DNA of 64,000 bases from NCBI GenBank assembly GCA_900078775.1, contig LT549889.1:5974731-6038730 (forward strand). The letters run 5' to 3'. This document shows, piece by piece, positions 51,037-59,128 of the stretch (the first letter of the stretch is position 1; the number at the start of each line of letters is the position of its first letter). This DNA comes from Mycolicibacterium aurum. Lineage in GTDB: Bacteria > Actinomycetota > Actinomycetes > Mycobacteriales > Mycobacteriaceae. The translations under genes were made by a program, and so were the position numbers. The notes below the pieces were generated by a model that was not told the DNA's origin, made no database searches, and saw only the letters and a program-made list of their open reading frames with translations.

Positions 51037-51386
51037 CAATCACTTTCCTCTGGTGGGCTTCCGGTTCAGTGTGTCCTGATTCGTCGGTGCGGGTTGACTC
51101 CGAACCGAGGACCCGGCTCGACCGGGATGGTAACCCGCTGCCCCGGACAGAAACTGTCCGCCGAACATCCGACGTAGCGGCGGCGCAAAGCGGTTGCAGA
51201 ACTGACGAACTCGCCCGCACGACAACGAAATCGCAGCACCCAGTGAGATTTCGGCGGTGACAGACGGCATATCAGATGTCGGTCGATCGGGGGACTCTTA
51301 TCGAGTTCGTGCAGTGTTAGCTTCGTCGCGATGCACACGAAACTCCCAGTGATGCAACGTCGCTCCGACAGAAATGGATACCCGAG
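51037..51386. other. 350-bp gap between divergent lipoprotein and TM2 genes
   Basis: No gene is supported. The only clear structure is the dyad CGGACAG-AAA-CTGTCCG (51144-51160), a plausible operator. A TTGACT (51094) without a good -10 was seen. Confidence 0.5.
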
Positions 51387-51692
51387 ATGACCCAGGACAA
51401 TGCCTACGGCGCTCAGCCTCAGTACTCGCAGCAGCCGCCGCCGTACGGCCCACCGGGAGTGGAGCAGAAGTCCAAGGTGGTTGCCGGCGTTCTCGGGATT
51501 CTTCTGGGCAGCTTGGGTATTCACAACTTCTATCTGGGGAACACGACGCGCGGTATCCTCCAGATCGTGGTCACCCTGGTCACTTGCGGTATCGGCGGTA
51601 TCTGGGGCGGCATCGAGGGGATCCTGATCCTGGTGTCCAAGCCGGGGACATCCTGGCACCAGGACGCCGCCGGAGTGGAACTCACTGACTGA
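51387..51692 (+). CDS. TM2-domain membrane protein
   Basis: A 101-residue protein: a Gln/Tyr/Pro-rich N-terminal tail (residues 1-25), then a TM2 domain with two helices (VVAGVLGILLGSLGIHNFYL; GILQIVVTLVTCGIGGIWGG) joined by the conserved G-x-x-x-H-x-F-Y-L-G motif. TM2 proteins are common in mycobacteria; function unknown. Confidence 0.85.
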   Translation: MTQDNAYGAQPQYSQQPPPYGPPGVEQKSKVVAGVLGILLGSLGIHNFYLGNTTRGILQIVVTLVTCGIGGIWGGIEGILILVSKPGTSWHQDAAGVELTD

Positions 51693-51781
51693 ATCTGCCA
51701 CCGACCGGACGCTGATCAAGCCTGTGCCGCTGGCGGTTCAGTTACTGCGTAACACCCGCGCGGGATCCGGGGGCGGTGCGG

Positions 51782-54001
51782 TCACGTAGCGCTGCACCGG
51801 ATCGTCAACCACGCGGTGTCCCCGGCGACGGTCAGCTCCACGTCCTCGGATTCGAGCGATACGTACCCGGAGAGCATCTGCGGGTCCTCGATGTCCGAGC
51901 TGACGATGCTGGCGGTCAGCCCGTCGGCCGAGGTCGTCAGCGCGATCCGCGCCGAGGTGGTGGCCACCTTGAGGCCGTGCTCCAGCGCATCCACGATCCG
52001 CTCGATCGTGGCGTCGGCGATGACGGGCAGGTCGTTCTCCACGTGCACCGACACGTCGACGTCGCGCTCTTCGGCGGCCGTGACGGCCGGCCGCAGCCGG
52101 GCCAGCAGCGGGTGGTCGAAGCTGGCGGACTGATCGAACAGCACTCGCATCCGCTGACACTCCAGGCGTGCCCGCCGGCGGAACGACTCGTCCAGCGGCC
52201 CGCCATCGCGCAGCGTCTCCAGCAGCGGCCGGACATTGTCCATCAGCTGCGCATAGCGGCGGGTGTACTCATCGGCAAGTGCTTGGGCCAGACGATGATT
52301 GGCGATCAGCCGGACCCGCTGCACGGTCTCCTCGTGCGCGGCCACCGACGCGTCGGCGATCAGGGTGTGCAACAGCAGCACACACAGCTGGACGGTCAGA
52401 ATGCTCGCCGTGCCGAACCCGGCATTGACCAACGTGTCGGCGGTCGGGCTACGCAGCAGACCCAGCACGACGGGCACGAACCAGTACAGCACCAGCAGGC
52501 CGGACGCCCGGCCGGCGGGCATCCGCAGCAGCAACGGCATCAGACACCACCCGATCGCGTTCTGGGACCACTGGGCCTGGCCGCCGATCAGGTGCGGCGG
52601 CACCGACATGGTCTGGACCAGCGCCACCAGCATCAGGACGGCAGCGCCCACCGCCGGCGTCCCGCCCCGCCCGGTGCGGATCATCGGTATCGCGCTCAAC
52701 GTGCACGCCGACGCGATCACCGCGAGCAGGATCTGCAGACCGGTGTTCGTGTTCGGCACGGAAAACGGTGCCGTCACAGCCACATTGAGCACCGCATAGA
52801 CCACCATCCCGATACCGAAGCCGGTGCGGGTACGGGCGATCAACTGATCCGGGTCGCTGCGCCCGTCGGGACGCTGCGTGGTCCAGAGCAGGTCCACGGT
52901 GGTGCCCGCGCCGGGGCGGGAGGTGATGGCCGCGCGGCCGCCCGCCTGCGCCATCCGGCCCTGCACCGACGCGGACAGGCCGAATCCCCGCGTCGGGACC
53001 GCCGGGTCGAAACCCACCCCGTCGTCGGTGACGCTCACCCTGGTCGGTCCGACGTCGATGGTCACCAGGCTCGCGTGGGCGTGCCGGTCCACGTTGTTCA
53101 GCACCTCGCGGGCCGCGGCGATCACCGCGACGCCGATCTCACCGCCGACCCACCATTCGTCGAATCCGTTGAACCGCACCGGCGTCTGCAGATGGGCAGC
53201 GAGTTCGCGCAGCCGCCCGACGAGTTCGACGGAGCCGTTCGCGGTCTGCGGAGGGCCGGCGGCGAGGACCTCGAGATCGCGGCGGGCCTGGGCGGCCAGA
53301 CGCGCGGCCGGGATATCGGTGCCCTGGCCGGCCAGCATCAGGGTGGAGGCCACGGTGTCGTGCAACAGCCGGGTCTGTTCCCGGTCATAGGCGCGCACGG
53401 CCGCATCGACCGCCTCGTTGACCTCCATCACCTGGCGGGCGTGCCGTGCGGCGTCCACGGCGTCGGCGACGCGCAGCGTCACGAAGCGCATCACGACCGA
53501 GGCGGTCCACTGCAACCCGAAGTAGTAGAGATTGAAGATCTCCGGCACATGAGCCCAGCCGACGACCCGGGCCGAGCCGTAGGCGTAGGCCGCGGCGATG
53601 GCCAGGGTCATCGGCAGCGATACCCGCGGCCGCAGCGACAGGGCGAAGGCGACGACCGCGGTGCCGGCCACGGCGATGGGGGCACAGTTGGACAGATGGA
53701 AATCGGGCCCCGGCACCAGCAGCGGCACCGCCAGGCAAACGGCAATGGTGGCAACGAAATCCAGCGCGGTCATGGTCGCCGACGCCGACCGGGTGAGCAG
53801 CCGGAAGGCCGACCAGAGGCCGACCACGCCGAGCAATACGATGCCCGCCGGGGCGGCCATGTCGGCCGGGTCGGTGACCATGGTCAGCGCCACGATCACG
53901 TTCGCCCCGTGGCGCATCAGCAGGGTGGAGGTGGTGGCCCGGCCGATGATATGGCGTCGCGCCGAGTCGAGCCGTCGGCCGGCGGTCGATTCCGTTGTCA
54001 T
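51782..54001 (-). CDS. Double-module NarL-type sensor histidine kinase (HK1)
   Basis: About 739 residues built as two consecutive units. Unit 1: N-terminal membrane part (about 35-175), dimerisation helix with the H-box TRLLHDTVASTL (His at about 214), then HATPase with N-box REVLNNVDRHA and G-boxes VTDDGVGFDP and GFGLSASVQGRMAQAGG. Unit 2: six further membrane helices (about 395-550), then a cytoplasmic segment shaped like a dimerisation helix (ALADEYTRRYAQL) plus a domain that lacks N- and G-boxes, so it cannot bind ATP in the usual way. The His position of unit 2 is Ala. It follows the response-regulator gene by about 20 nt. ATG 54001 is preceded by an in-frame GTG. Confidence 0.82.
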   Translation of the reverse strand: MTTESTAGRRLDSARRHIIGRATTSTLLMRHGANVIVALTMVTDPADMAAPAGIVLLGVVGLWSAFRLLTRSASATMTALDFVATIAVCLAVPLLVPGPDFHLSNCAPIAVAGTAVVAFALSLRPRVSLPMTLAIAAAYAYGSARVVGWAHVPEIFNLYYFGLQWTASVVMRFVTLRVADAVDAARHARQVMEVNEAVDAAVRAYDREQTRLLHDTVASTLMLAGQGTDIPAARLAAQARRDLEVLAAGPPQTANGSVELVGRLRELAAHLQTPVRFNGFDEWWVGGEIGVAVIAAAREVLNNVDRHAHASLVTIDVGPTRVSVTDDGVGFDPAVPTRGFGLSASVQGRMAQAGGRAAITSRPGAGTTVDLLWTTQRPDGRSDPDQLIARTRTGFGIGMVVYAVLNVAVTAPFSVPNTNTGLQILLAVIASACTLSAIPMIRTGRGGTPAVGAAVLMLVALVQTMSVPPHLIGGQAQWSQNAIGWCLMPLLLRMPAGRASGLLVLYWFVPVVLGLLRSPTADTLVNAGFGTASILTVQLCVLLLHTLIADASVAAHEETVQRVRLIANHRLAQALADEYTRRYAQLMDNVRPLLETLRDGGPLDESFRRRARLECQRMRVLFDQSASFDHPLLARLRPAVTAAEERDVDVSVHVENDLPVIADATIERIVDALEHGLKVATTSARIALTTSADGLTASIVSSDIEDPQMLSGYVSLESEDVELTVAGDTAWLTIRCSAT

Positions 54002-54022
54002 CACGCGTCTGTGGGCGACCCG

Positions 54023-54685
54023 TCAGAATTCGTCGACGCTGATCAGGCCGTCCTGGATGGCGCGGGCGACGAGGGCGGCCTTGGTCGTCGCGGGACGCCC
54101 GACGGCGGCGTACTTGAGCCGGATCCGCTGCAGGTGGGTGCGCACCGTCGCCGGGGAGATGAACAGCCGGTTACCGACGAGTTCCTTGCTCTCGGTCTGG
54201 AACCAGGCCACCAGCACCTCCTTCTCCCGGGCGGCCAGCGAGGGCCGTCCGACGGTGCTGTCACTGTGCAGCGCGCCGGCCATCCGCGGTCCGACGTACG
54301 GGGTGTCCGAGGCCGCGGACCGCACGGCTTCGATCAGGTGCCGTTTGCCCTCGGACTTCACCAGATAGGTGACCGCCCCGAGATCCAGGCAGCGCAGGAT
54401 CACCTCGTTTTGTTCGAGATGGGAGTAGACCACCACCCGGTGGCCGGCGTCGACGATGCGTTCCAGGGCTTCGAAATCCGGTTTGCGACAGGTGAGTTCC
54501 AGGTCGACCACGGCCACCCGCGCCGCTGCCGAGGGGGACGGGTGTGCGTCGAGGAACGACGCGGAGTCGAGGAAGCAGCCGCTCACCGTGATCGGCGGCG
54601 CGGTCGCCGCACACCAGGCCTTGATCCCGCTGTGGACGATGTCATGGTCATCGATGACGGCGATGCACAACGCACCTGGATGCAC
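54023..54685 (-). CDS. NarL/LuxR-type response regulator (RR1)
   Basis: A 220-residue regulator: receiver domain with acidic pair DD12/13 (IDDHDIVHSG), phosphoacceptor Asp61 (VAVVDLEL), Ser88 and Lys110 (YLVKSE); C-terminal LuxR HTH from about residue 146 (LAAREKEVLVAWFQTESKEL to ATVRTHLQRIRLKYAAVG). It probably pairs with HK1, which lies directly downstream, and activates or represses unknown promoters. It is paralogous to RR2 (54715-55416). Confidence 0.87.
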   Translation of the reverse strand: MHPGALCIAVIDDHDIVHSGIKAWCAATAPPITVSGCFLDSASFLDAHPSPSAAARVAVVDLELTCRKPDFEALERIVDAGHRVVVYSHLEQNEVILRCLDLGAVTYLVKSEGKRHLIEAVRSAASDTPYVGPRMAGALHSDSTVGRPSLAAREKEVLVAWFQTESKELVGNRLFISPATVRTHLQRIRLKYAAVGRPATTKAALVARAIQDGLISVDEF

Positions 54686-54714
54686 GGACGAGCCCGTCCC
54701 TTCCCCGTGGACGA

Positions 54715-55416
54715 CTAGAGGTCTTCGATGCTGAGGATGCCGTCCTGCACCGCGCGGGCGATCAGCGCGGCCTTGGTGGGCGCGGGGCGGCCGACCGCGG
54801 CGTATTTGGCGCGGGCCCGCTGCAGGTGGGTGCGCACCGTCGACGGTTCGATGAACAGCCGCTTGGCGACGAACTCCTTGTTCTCGGTCTGGAACCAGGC
54901 GATCAGCACCTCCCGCTCGCGGGTGCTCAACCCGGGCCTACCCACCGTGCGGTCGTTGAACAGCGCCTTGGCCATCCGGGGACCCACGTACGGGGTGTCG
55001 GTGTGCGCCGCGTAGACCGCGTCGAACAGGTGCTGTTTGTCCTCACCCTTGGCCAGGAACGTGATGGCGCCGGCGTCCAGGCTGGACAGGATCACCTCAT
55101 CGGTGGCCATGTGCGAGTAGACGATGACGCGGTGTCCGGCCTCGCAGACCTTCTTCAGGGTCTCGAACTCGGGCTGGAACCGCTCGTACTGCAGATCGAA
55201 CATCACCACGTCGATGCCCTGACCGCCGCGCGGGTGGTCGGTCAGGAATGCTGCGGGATGCGGATAGTCCGCCACCAATTCGATGGGCGGATCACATCCG
55301 GCAAACCAGGCGCGCACTCCGGCGTGAATGACGTCATGATCGTCGATGAGGGCAACGGTGATGCTGTCGGTGGTTCGGTCCATTACCCGGCTCACCGCCT
55401 CAATCATGTGTTTCAC
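54715..55416 (-). CDS. NarL/LuxR-type response regulator (RR2)
   Basis: About 233 residues (or 222 from the ATG at 55383): receiver domain with IDDHDVIHAG, phosphoacceptor Asp in VVMFDLQY, YSHMATDE and LAKGEDK; LuxR HTH (LSTREREVLIAWFQTENKEF, STVRTHLQRARAKYAAVG). The recognition helices of RR1 and RR2 are nearly identical, so they may share DNA targets. It has its own promoter and is the first of an RR2-RR1-HK1 leftward unit. HK2 lies just upstream. Confidence 0.87.
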   Translation of the reverse strand: MKHMIEAVSRVMDRTTDSITVALIDDHDVIHAGVRAWFAGCDPPIELVADYPHPAAFLTDHPRGGQGIDVVMFDLQYERFQPEFETLKKVCEAGHRVIVYSHMATDEVILSSLDAGAITFLAKGEDKQHLFDAVYAAHTDTPYVGPRMAKALFNDRTVGRPGLSTREREVLIAWFQTENKEFVAKRLFIEPSTVRTHLQRARAKYAAVGRPAPTKAALIARAVQDGILSIEDL

Positions 55417-55430
55417 CCAAAGCAGGAACG

Positions 55431-55459
55431 ATCATAAAATGGCCCCCAGCGTGTAGCAA
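55431..55459 (-). promoter_or_regulatory. Promoter of RR2-RR1-HK1
   Basis: On the minus strand TTGCTA (55459-55454) and TATGAT (55436-55431) are separated by 17 nt, a near-ideal sigma-A promoter in the 126-bp gap between HK2 and RR2. Predicted start near 55424. Confidence 0.6.
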
Positions 55460-55542
55460 TACACGTGACTTTACCCCTTATACGCCGAGTTTTCGCAACA
55501 GATTGCGCTTTCTGGCTAACGTTATTGTCGCGTGGGTAGATT

Positions 55543-57780
55543 TTATGCGATGTCGGCGTGGTCCTCGACCTGAGCGTCGGCCGGCAGCGGATGATGCACG
55601 CTGATCCACACCGTGTCGCCGATCTCGGTGACCTCGATGCGCGGTGTGCCGGGTCCGGCCGGCCGCGACTGCACCGGCGTGCCGGTCGCATCGCAGATGA
55701 TGCTGGCGACCAGTTCTCCGGGCACCACGGTCACGCCGATCCGGGCGTGCACGGTCGCCCGTTCCAGTGCCGATTCGATCGGTCCGAGCAGGTGCTCCCG
55801 CTCCTCGCGATCGAGCTCCGGCAGGCTGTCGTCGGCGTTGAGGGACACCGACACTCCGCGCGTATCCGCATCGTCGATCGCCGGCTGCAACTCGACGATC
55901 AGCGGGTGGGCCGAGGTGCGGGCCTGGAAGATGTACAACCGCAACCGCCGGGATTCGATACGCGCCCGCCGCCGGATCTCGGGGTCCACCGTGCCGGTAC
56001 TGAGCGCCTGCAGTAGCGGGAACACCCCGCGGATCAGCTTCGAGGTGCGCTGCACGTAGTCGTCGTGCAGCGCGTCGGTGATGCGGCGTTGGGTGTCCTT
56101 GGCCCAGCGGTCGCGGATCTCCTCGGCCGCGGTGGCATTGGCGTCCCGTAGCAGCAGCGGAAAGCTCAGCGCGAAGATCTGGAGCACCACGACGCCGGCC
56201 GTGTACAGGGCCAGGTTGTAGGCCGTCGCGATGGTCGGGTCGTGGACGAAGTTCATGGTCATGGTGCCCAGCCAGAAGACGAGCATGACACCGACCGCCG
56301 ACACCGGCCGGATCCGCAGCAGGTGGGGCAGGACGCACAGCGCGGTGGCCAGCAGCGGCCATTGCGCGAAACTTCCGACCCGGTCGTCGTGCAGCGACGC
56401 GGCCTGGGCGTAGATCACCGCGGCCATCAGGATGAGCGCCGGGATGGTGAGATTCGGTTTCCGGTCGAGTACGCGCGGGATGCCGGCCAACGCGACCAGC
56501 GCGGCGGCGAAGCCGAGGCCGTACTGCGCGGCCGGGTGGTCGCTGCTGGCCGCCCCGTAGGGCACCGCCAGGGCCAGATACACCAGCGCGAACGCCACGA
56601 TGCCCAGGCCGAACCGGATCAGGATGCGCTCGGTGAGCTGGTCCACGTCCGCGACGGTCGGGGCGCCGGGTGTGGACCGCCGCAGCTGATGCCAGTTGAT
56701 GGTGACGACGGTGCCGTTGCCCGGAGCGGATCGCACCGACGCGGAACCGTGCGCGCGCCGCATCCGCCCGACGATCGACTCGGCCACCCCGTTTCCCAGG
56801 GTGGTGCCCACGGGATCGAAGCCGACTCCGTCGTCGCTGACGGTCACCGCGGTGGGGGAGACGTCGATGAGGATGCGGGAGGCCCGGGCGTGCTTATCGG
56901 CGTTGTTGATCGCCTCCCGGACGACGGCCACGATCGCGTTGGCGGTATAGCCGTCCAGGACCAGCCGGCTCAGACCGGTCAGCTCGACGGGGGTCCTGGC
57001 GTGCCGGGTCTCGGCGCGGATGGCCGCGGTGACATCGGTCGGTGTCTCGGTGTCCAGCGTGACCGGTTCGCTGGCCAGCAGCGCCAGGTCGCGGCGGGCC
57101 TGTGCGGCCAGCCGCTCGGGGGAGACCTCGATGCCCTCCCCGACCATCCGAAGGGTCGAGGCTGCGGTGTCGTGCACCAGCGCCATGTGCTCGAGTTCGT
57201 GATCGCGCACAGCCGCCGCGATCGCATCGCGCAGAGCAGCGTCGCGGTTGTCGGCGCGGGCCTGGTCCACCCGCCGGGCCACCTTGCGGGCGGTCCCCAT
57301 CAGGCCGGCGGCGACGAGCCACGCGATGACCAGCGTGTAGTAGAGCACCGGGATGCGGAACACCTGGTCCCAGCCTGCGATCTGCGCGCAACCGACCATA
57401 TAGGCCGCGATGATGGCGATCAGGATGGGCAGGCTGAACTTGGACCGCTGCCCGACGGCGGAACAGACGACCGCGGTCCCGGCGATCGCCTGCGGCACCG
57501 AGTTGGTGTAGAGCAGCAGCGGATCGGTGCCGAAGACGGGCGCCGCCGCCAGGACGGCCAGGACAAACCCGAGATCGATGAGCCGGACGGTCAGCGACCG
57601 GGACCGGGTCAGCAGGCGGTAGCCCGACCAGCCGGCCAGCAGGACCAGCGCCACGAATCCGACATCGGATTCGGGGGTGCGCGGCAGCAACAACACAGCT
57701 ACCGACACGACGAGGGTGACGGTGTTCAGCAAGACGGCTGACATGTCCTGGGCGCGGGCCACCACCTGCTGCTCAGACAC
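55543..57780 (-). CDS. Double-module NarL-type sensor histidine kinase (HK2)
   Basis: About 745 residues, paralogous to HK1 over its whole length. Unit 1: membrane part (about 15-160), H-box MALVHDTAASTL (His203), HATPase with REAINNADKHA and VSDDGVGFDP. Unit 2: membrane helices (about 385-545), then a helix RRITDALHDDYVQRT that still has a His (572) at the phosphorylation-like position, and a degenerate C-terminal domain without N- or G-boxes. Start chosen as the GTG at 57780 (VSEQQVVARAQ), the best fit to HK1; a TTG at 57843 would add 21 residues. Likely a separate promoter from RR2. Divergent from the SHOCT gene. Confidence 0.82.
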   Translation of the reverse strand: MSEQQVVARAQDMSAVLLNTVTLVVSVAVLLLPRTPESDVGFVALVLLAGWSGYRLLTRSRSLTVRLIDLGFVLAVLAAAPVFGTDPLLLYTNSVPQAIAGTAVVCSAVGQRSKFSLPILIAIIAAYMVGCAQIAGWDQVFRIPVLYYTLVIAWLVAAGLMGTARKVARRVDQARADNRDAALRDAIAAAVRDHELEHMALVHDTAASTLRMVGEGIEVSPERLAAQARRDLALLASEPVTLDTETPTDVTAAIRAETRHARTPVELTGLSRLVLDGYTANAIVAVVREAINNADKHARASRILIDVSPTAVTVSDDGVGFDPVGTTLGNGVAESIVGRMRRAHGSASVRSAPGNGTVVTINWHQLRRSTPGAPTVADVDQLTERILIRFGLGIVAFALVYLALAVPYGAASSDHPAAQYGLGFAAALVALAGIPRVLDRKPNLTIPALILMAAVIYAQAASLHDDRVGSFAQWPLLATALCVLPHLLRIRPVSAVGVMLVFWLGTMTMNFVHDPTIATAYNLALYTAGVVVLQIFALSFPLLLRDANATAAEEIRDRWAKDTQRRITDALHDDYVQRTSKLIRGVFPLLQALSTGTVDPEIRRRARIESRRLRLYIFQARTSAHPLIVELQPAIDDADTRGVSVSLNADDSLPELDREEREHLLGPIESALERATVHARIGVTVVPGELVASIICDATGTPVQSRPAGPGTPRIEVTEIGDTVWISVHHPLPADAQVEDHADIA

Positions 57781-57853
57781 ATGAACCGTCGGGTTGTGGC
57801 CGCGCTCGAGCACAGGTAAATATGTACTCGATATAGATGGCAAAGTCAGTCAA

Positions 57854-57870
57854 TTGGCGGACATTGCCAG
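57854..57870. promoter_or_regulatory. TTGGC-N7-GCCA dyad upstream of the SHOCT gene
   Basis: TTGGC-GGACATT-GCCAG lies 10 nt before the GTG of the SHOCT gene. The same layout recurs at 58750-58766 before the NhaC remnant, suggesting a shared operator. Confidence 0.35.
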
Positions 57871-57879
57871 ATAGATCAC

Positions 57880-58749
57880 GTGCGCTGGGTGCTGAGAGGC
57901 GAGGGGAGTCGGCCGGTGGTATGGCGTTACGTGAAGGCCCAGGCCATGGTCCTGCTGTGCGGTGGCCTGGTCGGGCCGATCTTCCTGGCGGTCTACTTCG
58001 CCACCGGCCAGGACCCACTGATGAGGTGGATGTTCTGGACCGGACTGCTGGTCACGGCCATCGATGTGCTGGCGGCGCTGGCGCTCGCCGGCTACGGAGC
58101 CAATGCGCAGGCGAGGTCCGCCCAGCTGGAGGCGCACGGGGTACTGGGGCTCGCGCAGATCCTGCGGATGTCCGAGACCAACACCCGGATCAACGACCGG
58201 CCGGTGGTCAACCTCAGCCTGCGCATATCGGGTCCCGGGCTGGCCACGTTCGACGCCGAGGACCGGGTGATCGCCGACGTGACCCGGCTGGGCATGCTGA
58301 CCGCGCGCCGGCTCGCGGTGCTGGTCGATCCGTCGACCGGACGTTTCCAGATCGATTGGGAACGCAGCGGTTTGATCACCGGGCAGGTGCCGGCCACCTT
58401 CTCCATCGCCGAGGACAACGCCACCTATGACCTGTCCGGACAGGTCGAGCCACTGATGGAGATCCTGCAGATCCTCAAGGCCAACGGCATCGGGATGAAC
58501 AGCATGATCGATCTGCGCAACAACGCGGTGGCCCGCGGCCAGGTGCAGGCCGTGGTGCGGCGCGCCGCGGCGGCGCAGTCCCAACAGGTGCAGCAGGCGC
58601 CGCCGGTGCCCGCCGGCGGCTATCCGCCGCCGATGCCGGAGGTCAGTACCGCGCGGCGACTGCAGGAGCTGGAGACGCTGCGGGCCACCGGCGCGATCTC
58701 CGCGGACGAGTACACCGCGAAGCGGCAGCAGATCATCGCTGATCTGTAG
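57880..58749 (+). CDS. Membrane protein with C-terminal SHOCT domain
   Basis: A 289-residue protein from a GTG start. Two membrane helices lie in residues 20-70 (AMVLLCGGLVGPIFLAVYF; MFWTGLLVTAIDVLAALALA). A soluble middle follows, then a Pro/Gly-rich linker (QQAPPVPAGGYPPP) and a C-terminal SHOCT helix pair (STARRLQELETLRATGAISA, DEYTAKRQQIIADL). SHOCT domains are short oligomerisation motifs found on many membrane proteins. Function unknown; it is divergent from HK2, so it may be a partner or target of the kinase cluster. Confidence 0.8.
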   Translation: MRWVLRGEGSRPVVWRYVKAQAMVLLCGGLVGPIFLAVYFATGQDPLMRWMFWTGLLVTAIDVLAALALAGYGANAQARSAQLEAHGVLGLAQILRMSETNTRINDRPVVNLSLRISGPGLATFDAEDRVIADVTRLGMLTARRLAVLVDPSTGRFQIDWERSGLITGQVPATFSIAEDNATYDLSGQVEPLMEILQILKANGIGMNSMIDLRNNAVARGQVQAVVRRAAAAQSQQVQQAPPVPAGGYPPPMPEVSTARRLQELETLRATGAISADEYTAKRQQIIADL

Positions 58750-58766
58750 TTGGCGCGGTCTGCCAA
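58750..58766. promoter_or_regulatory. TTGGC-N7-GCCAA dyad upstream of the NhaC remnant
   Basis: TTGGC-GCGGTCT-GCCAA, perfect 5-bp arms, overlapping the SHOCT stop region and upstream of a weak promoter (TTTGGG near 58774, TACCGT 58796-58801). It matches the dyad at 57854-57870. Confidence 0.4.
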
Positions 58767-58834
58767 TTTCGTATTTGGGATACCGCCTGCGCTGCTACCG
58801 TCCGACGTAGCTGTCTGCGATCGGGGAGGATCCG

Positions 58835-59128
58835 GTGACGGATGCGCAGGGGTCTACCGCGGTGCGACCGCCCTCGCTATTCGACGCTCTCCTCCCGCTG
58901 GGAGTCCTCGCCGGACTGATCGCGGGTTCGCTGGCACTGTTCGGCCTCGCCGCCCTCGACGGGCCGATCCAGGTGGCGCTGGTGCTGTGCTGCGCGGTCG
59001 CCGCGCCGGCCGGTCTGCCGTTCGCCTTGTTCAACATCTTCAGCCCGGCACTCAGCGTGGTCTATGGCTTCACCGGATTCCGGGTGCTGAAAACACAATC
59101 CGACGAGGAAGCCGGGGTCGAGCCGTGA
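58835..59128 (+). CDS. 97-residue membrane protein, apparent internally deleted NhaC antiporter
   Basis: Two hydrophobic segments. The N-terminal part (PSLFDALLPLGVLAGLIAGS, ALFGLAALDGPIQVALVLCC) matches the way NhaC-family Na+/H+ antiporters begin. The C-terminal part (ALFNIFSPALSVVYGFTGFR) matches the way they end. The roughly 350-400 residues between, including all transport residues, are absent, joined in frame. So this looks like an in-frame deletion remnant that still reads through, with GGGGAGG before its GTG and GTGA overlap with the exchanger gene. Alternatively it has become a small protein with a new role. Confidence 0.6.
   Translation: MTDAQGSTAVRPPSLFDALLPLGVLAGLIAGSLALFGLAALDGPIQVALVLCCAVAAPAGLPFALFNIFSPALSVVYGFTGFRVLKTQSDEEAGVEP

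Noticed and set aside
51144..51160. CGGACAG-AAA-CTGTCCG dyad as a small RNA terminator
   Set aside because: No T-run or upstream promoter-plus-transcript signal accompanies it; an operator is equally possible, so no RNA gene is claimed.
51066..51719. A 217-codon minus-strand frame across the lipoprotein/TM2 gap
   Set aside because: It runs antisense through the TM2 gene and has no ribosome-binding site or family similarity.
51776..54718. A 980-codon plus-strand open frame opposite HK1 and RR1
   Set aside because: Composition is shadow-like (Arg/Gly/His/Gln) and the minus strand encodes complete kinase and receiver domains.
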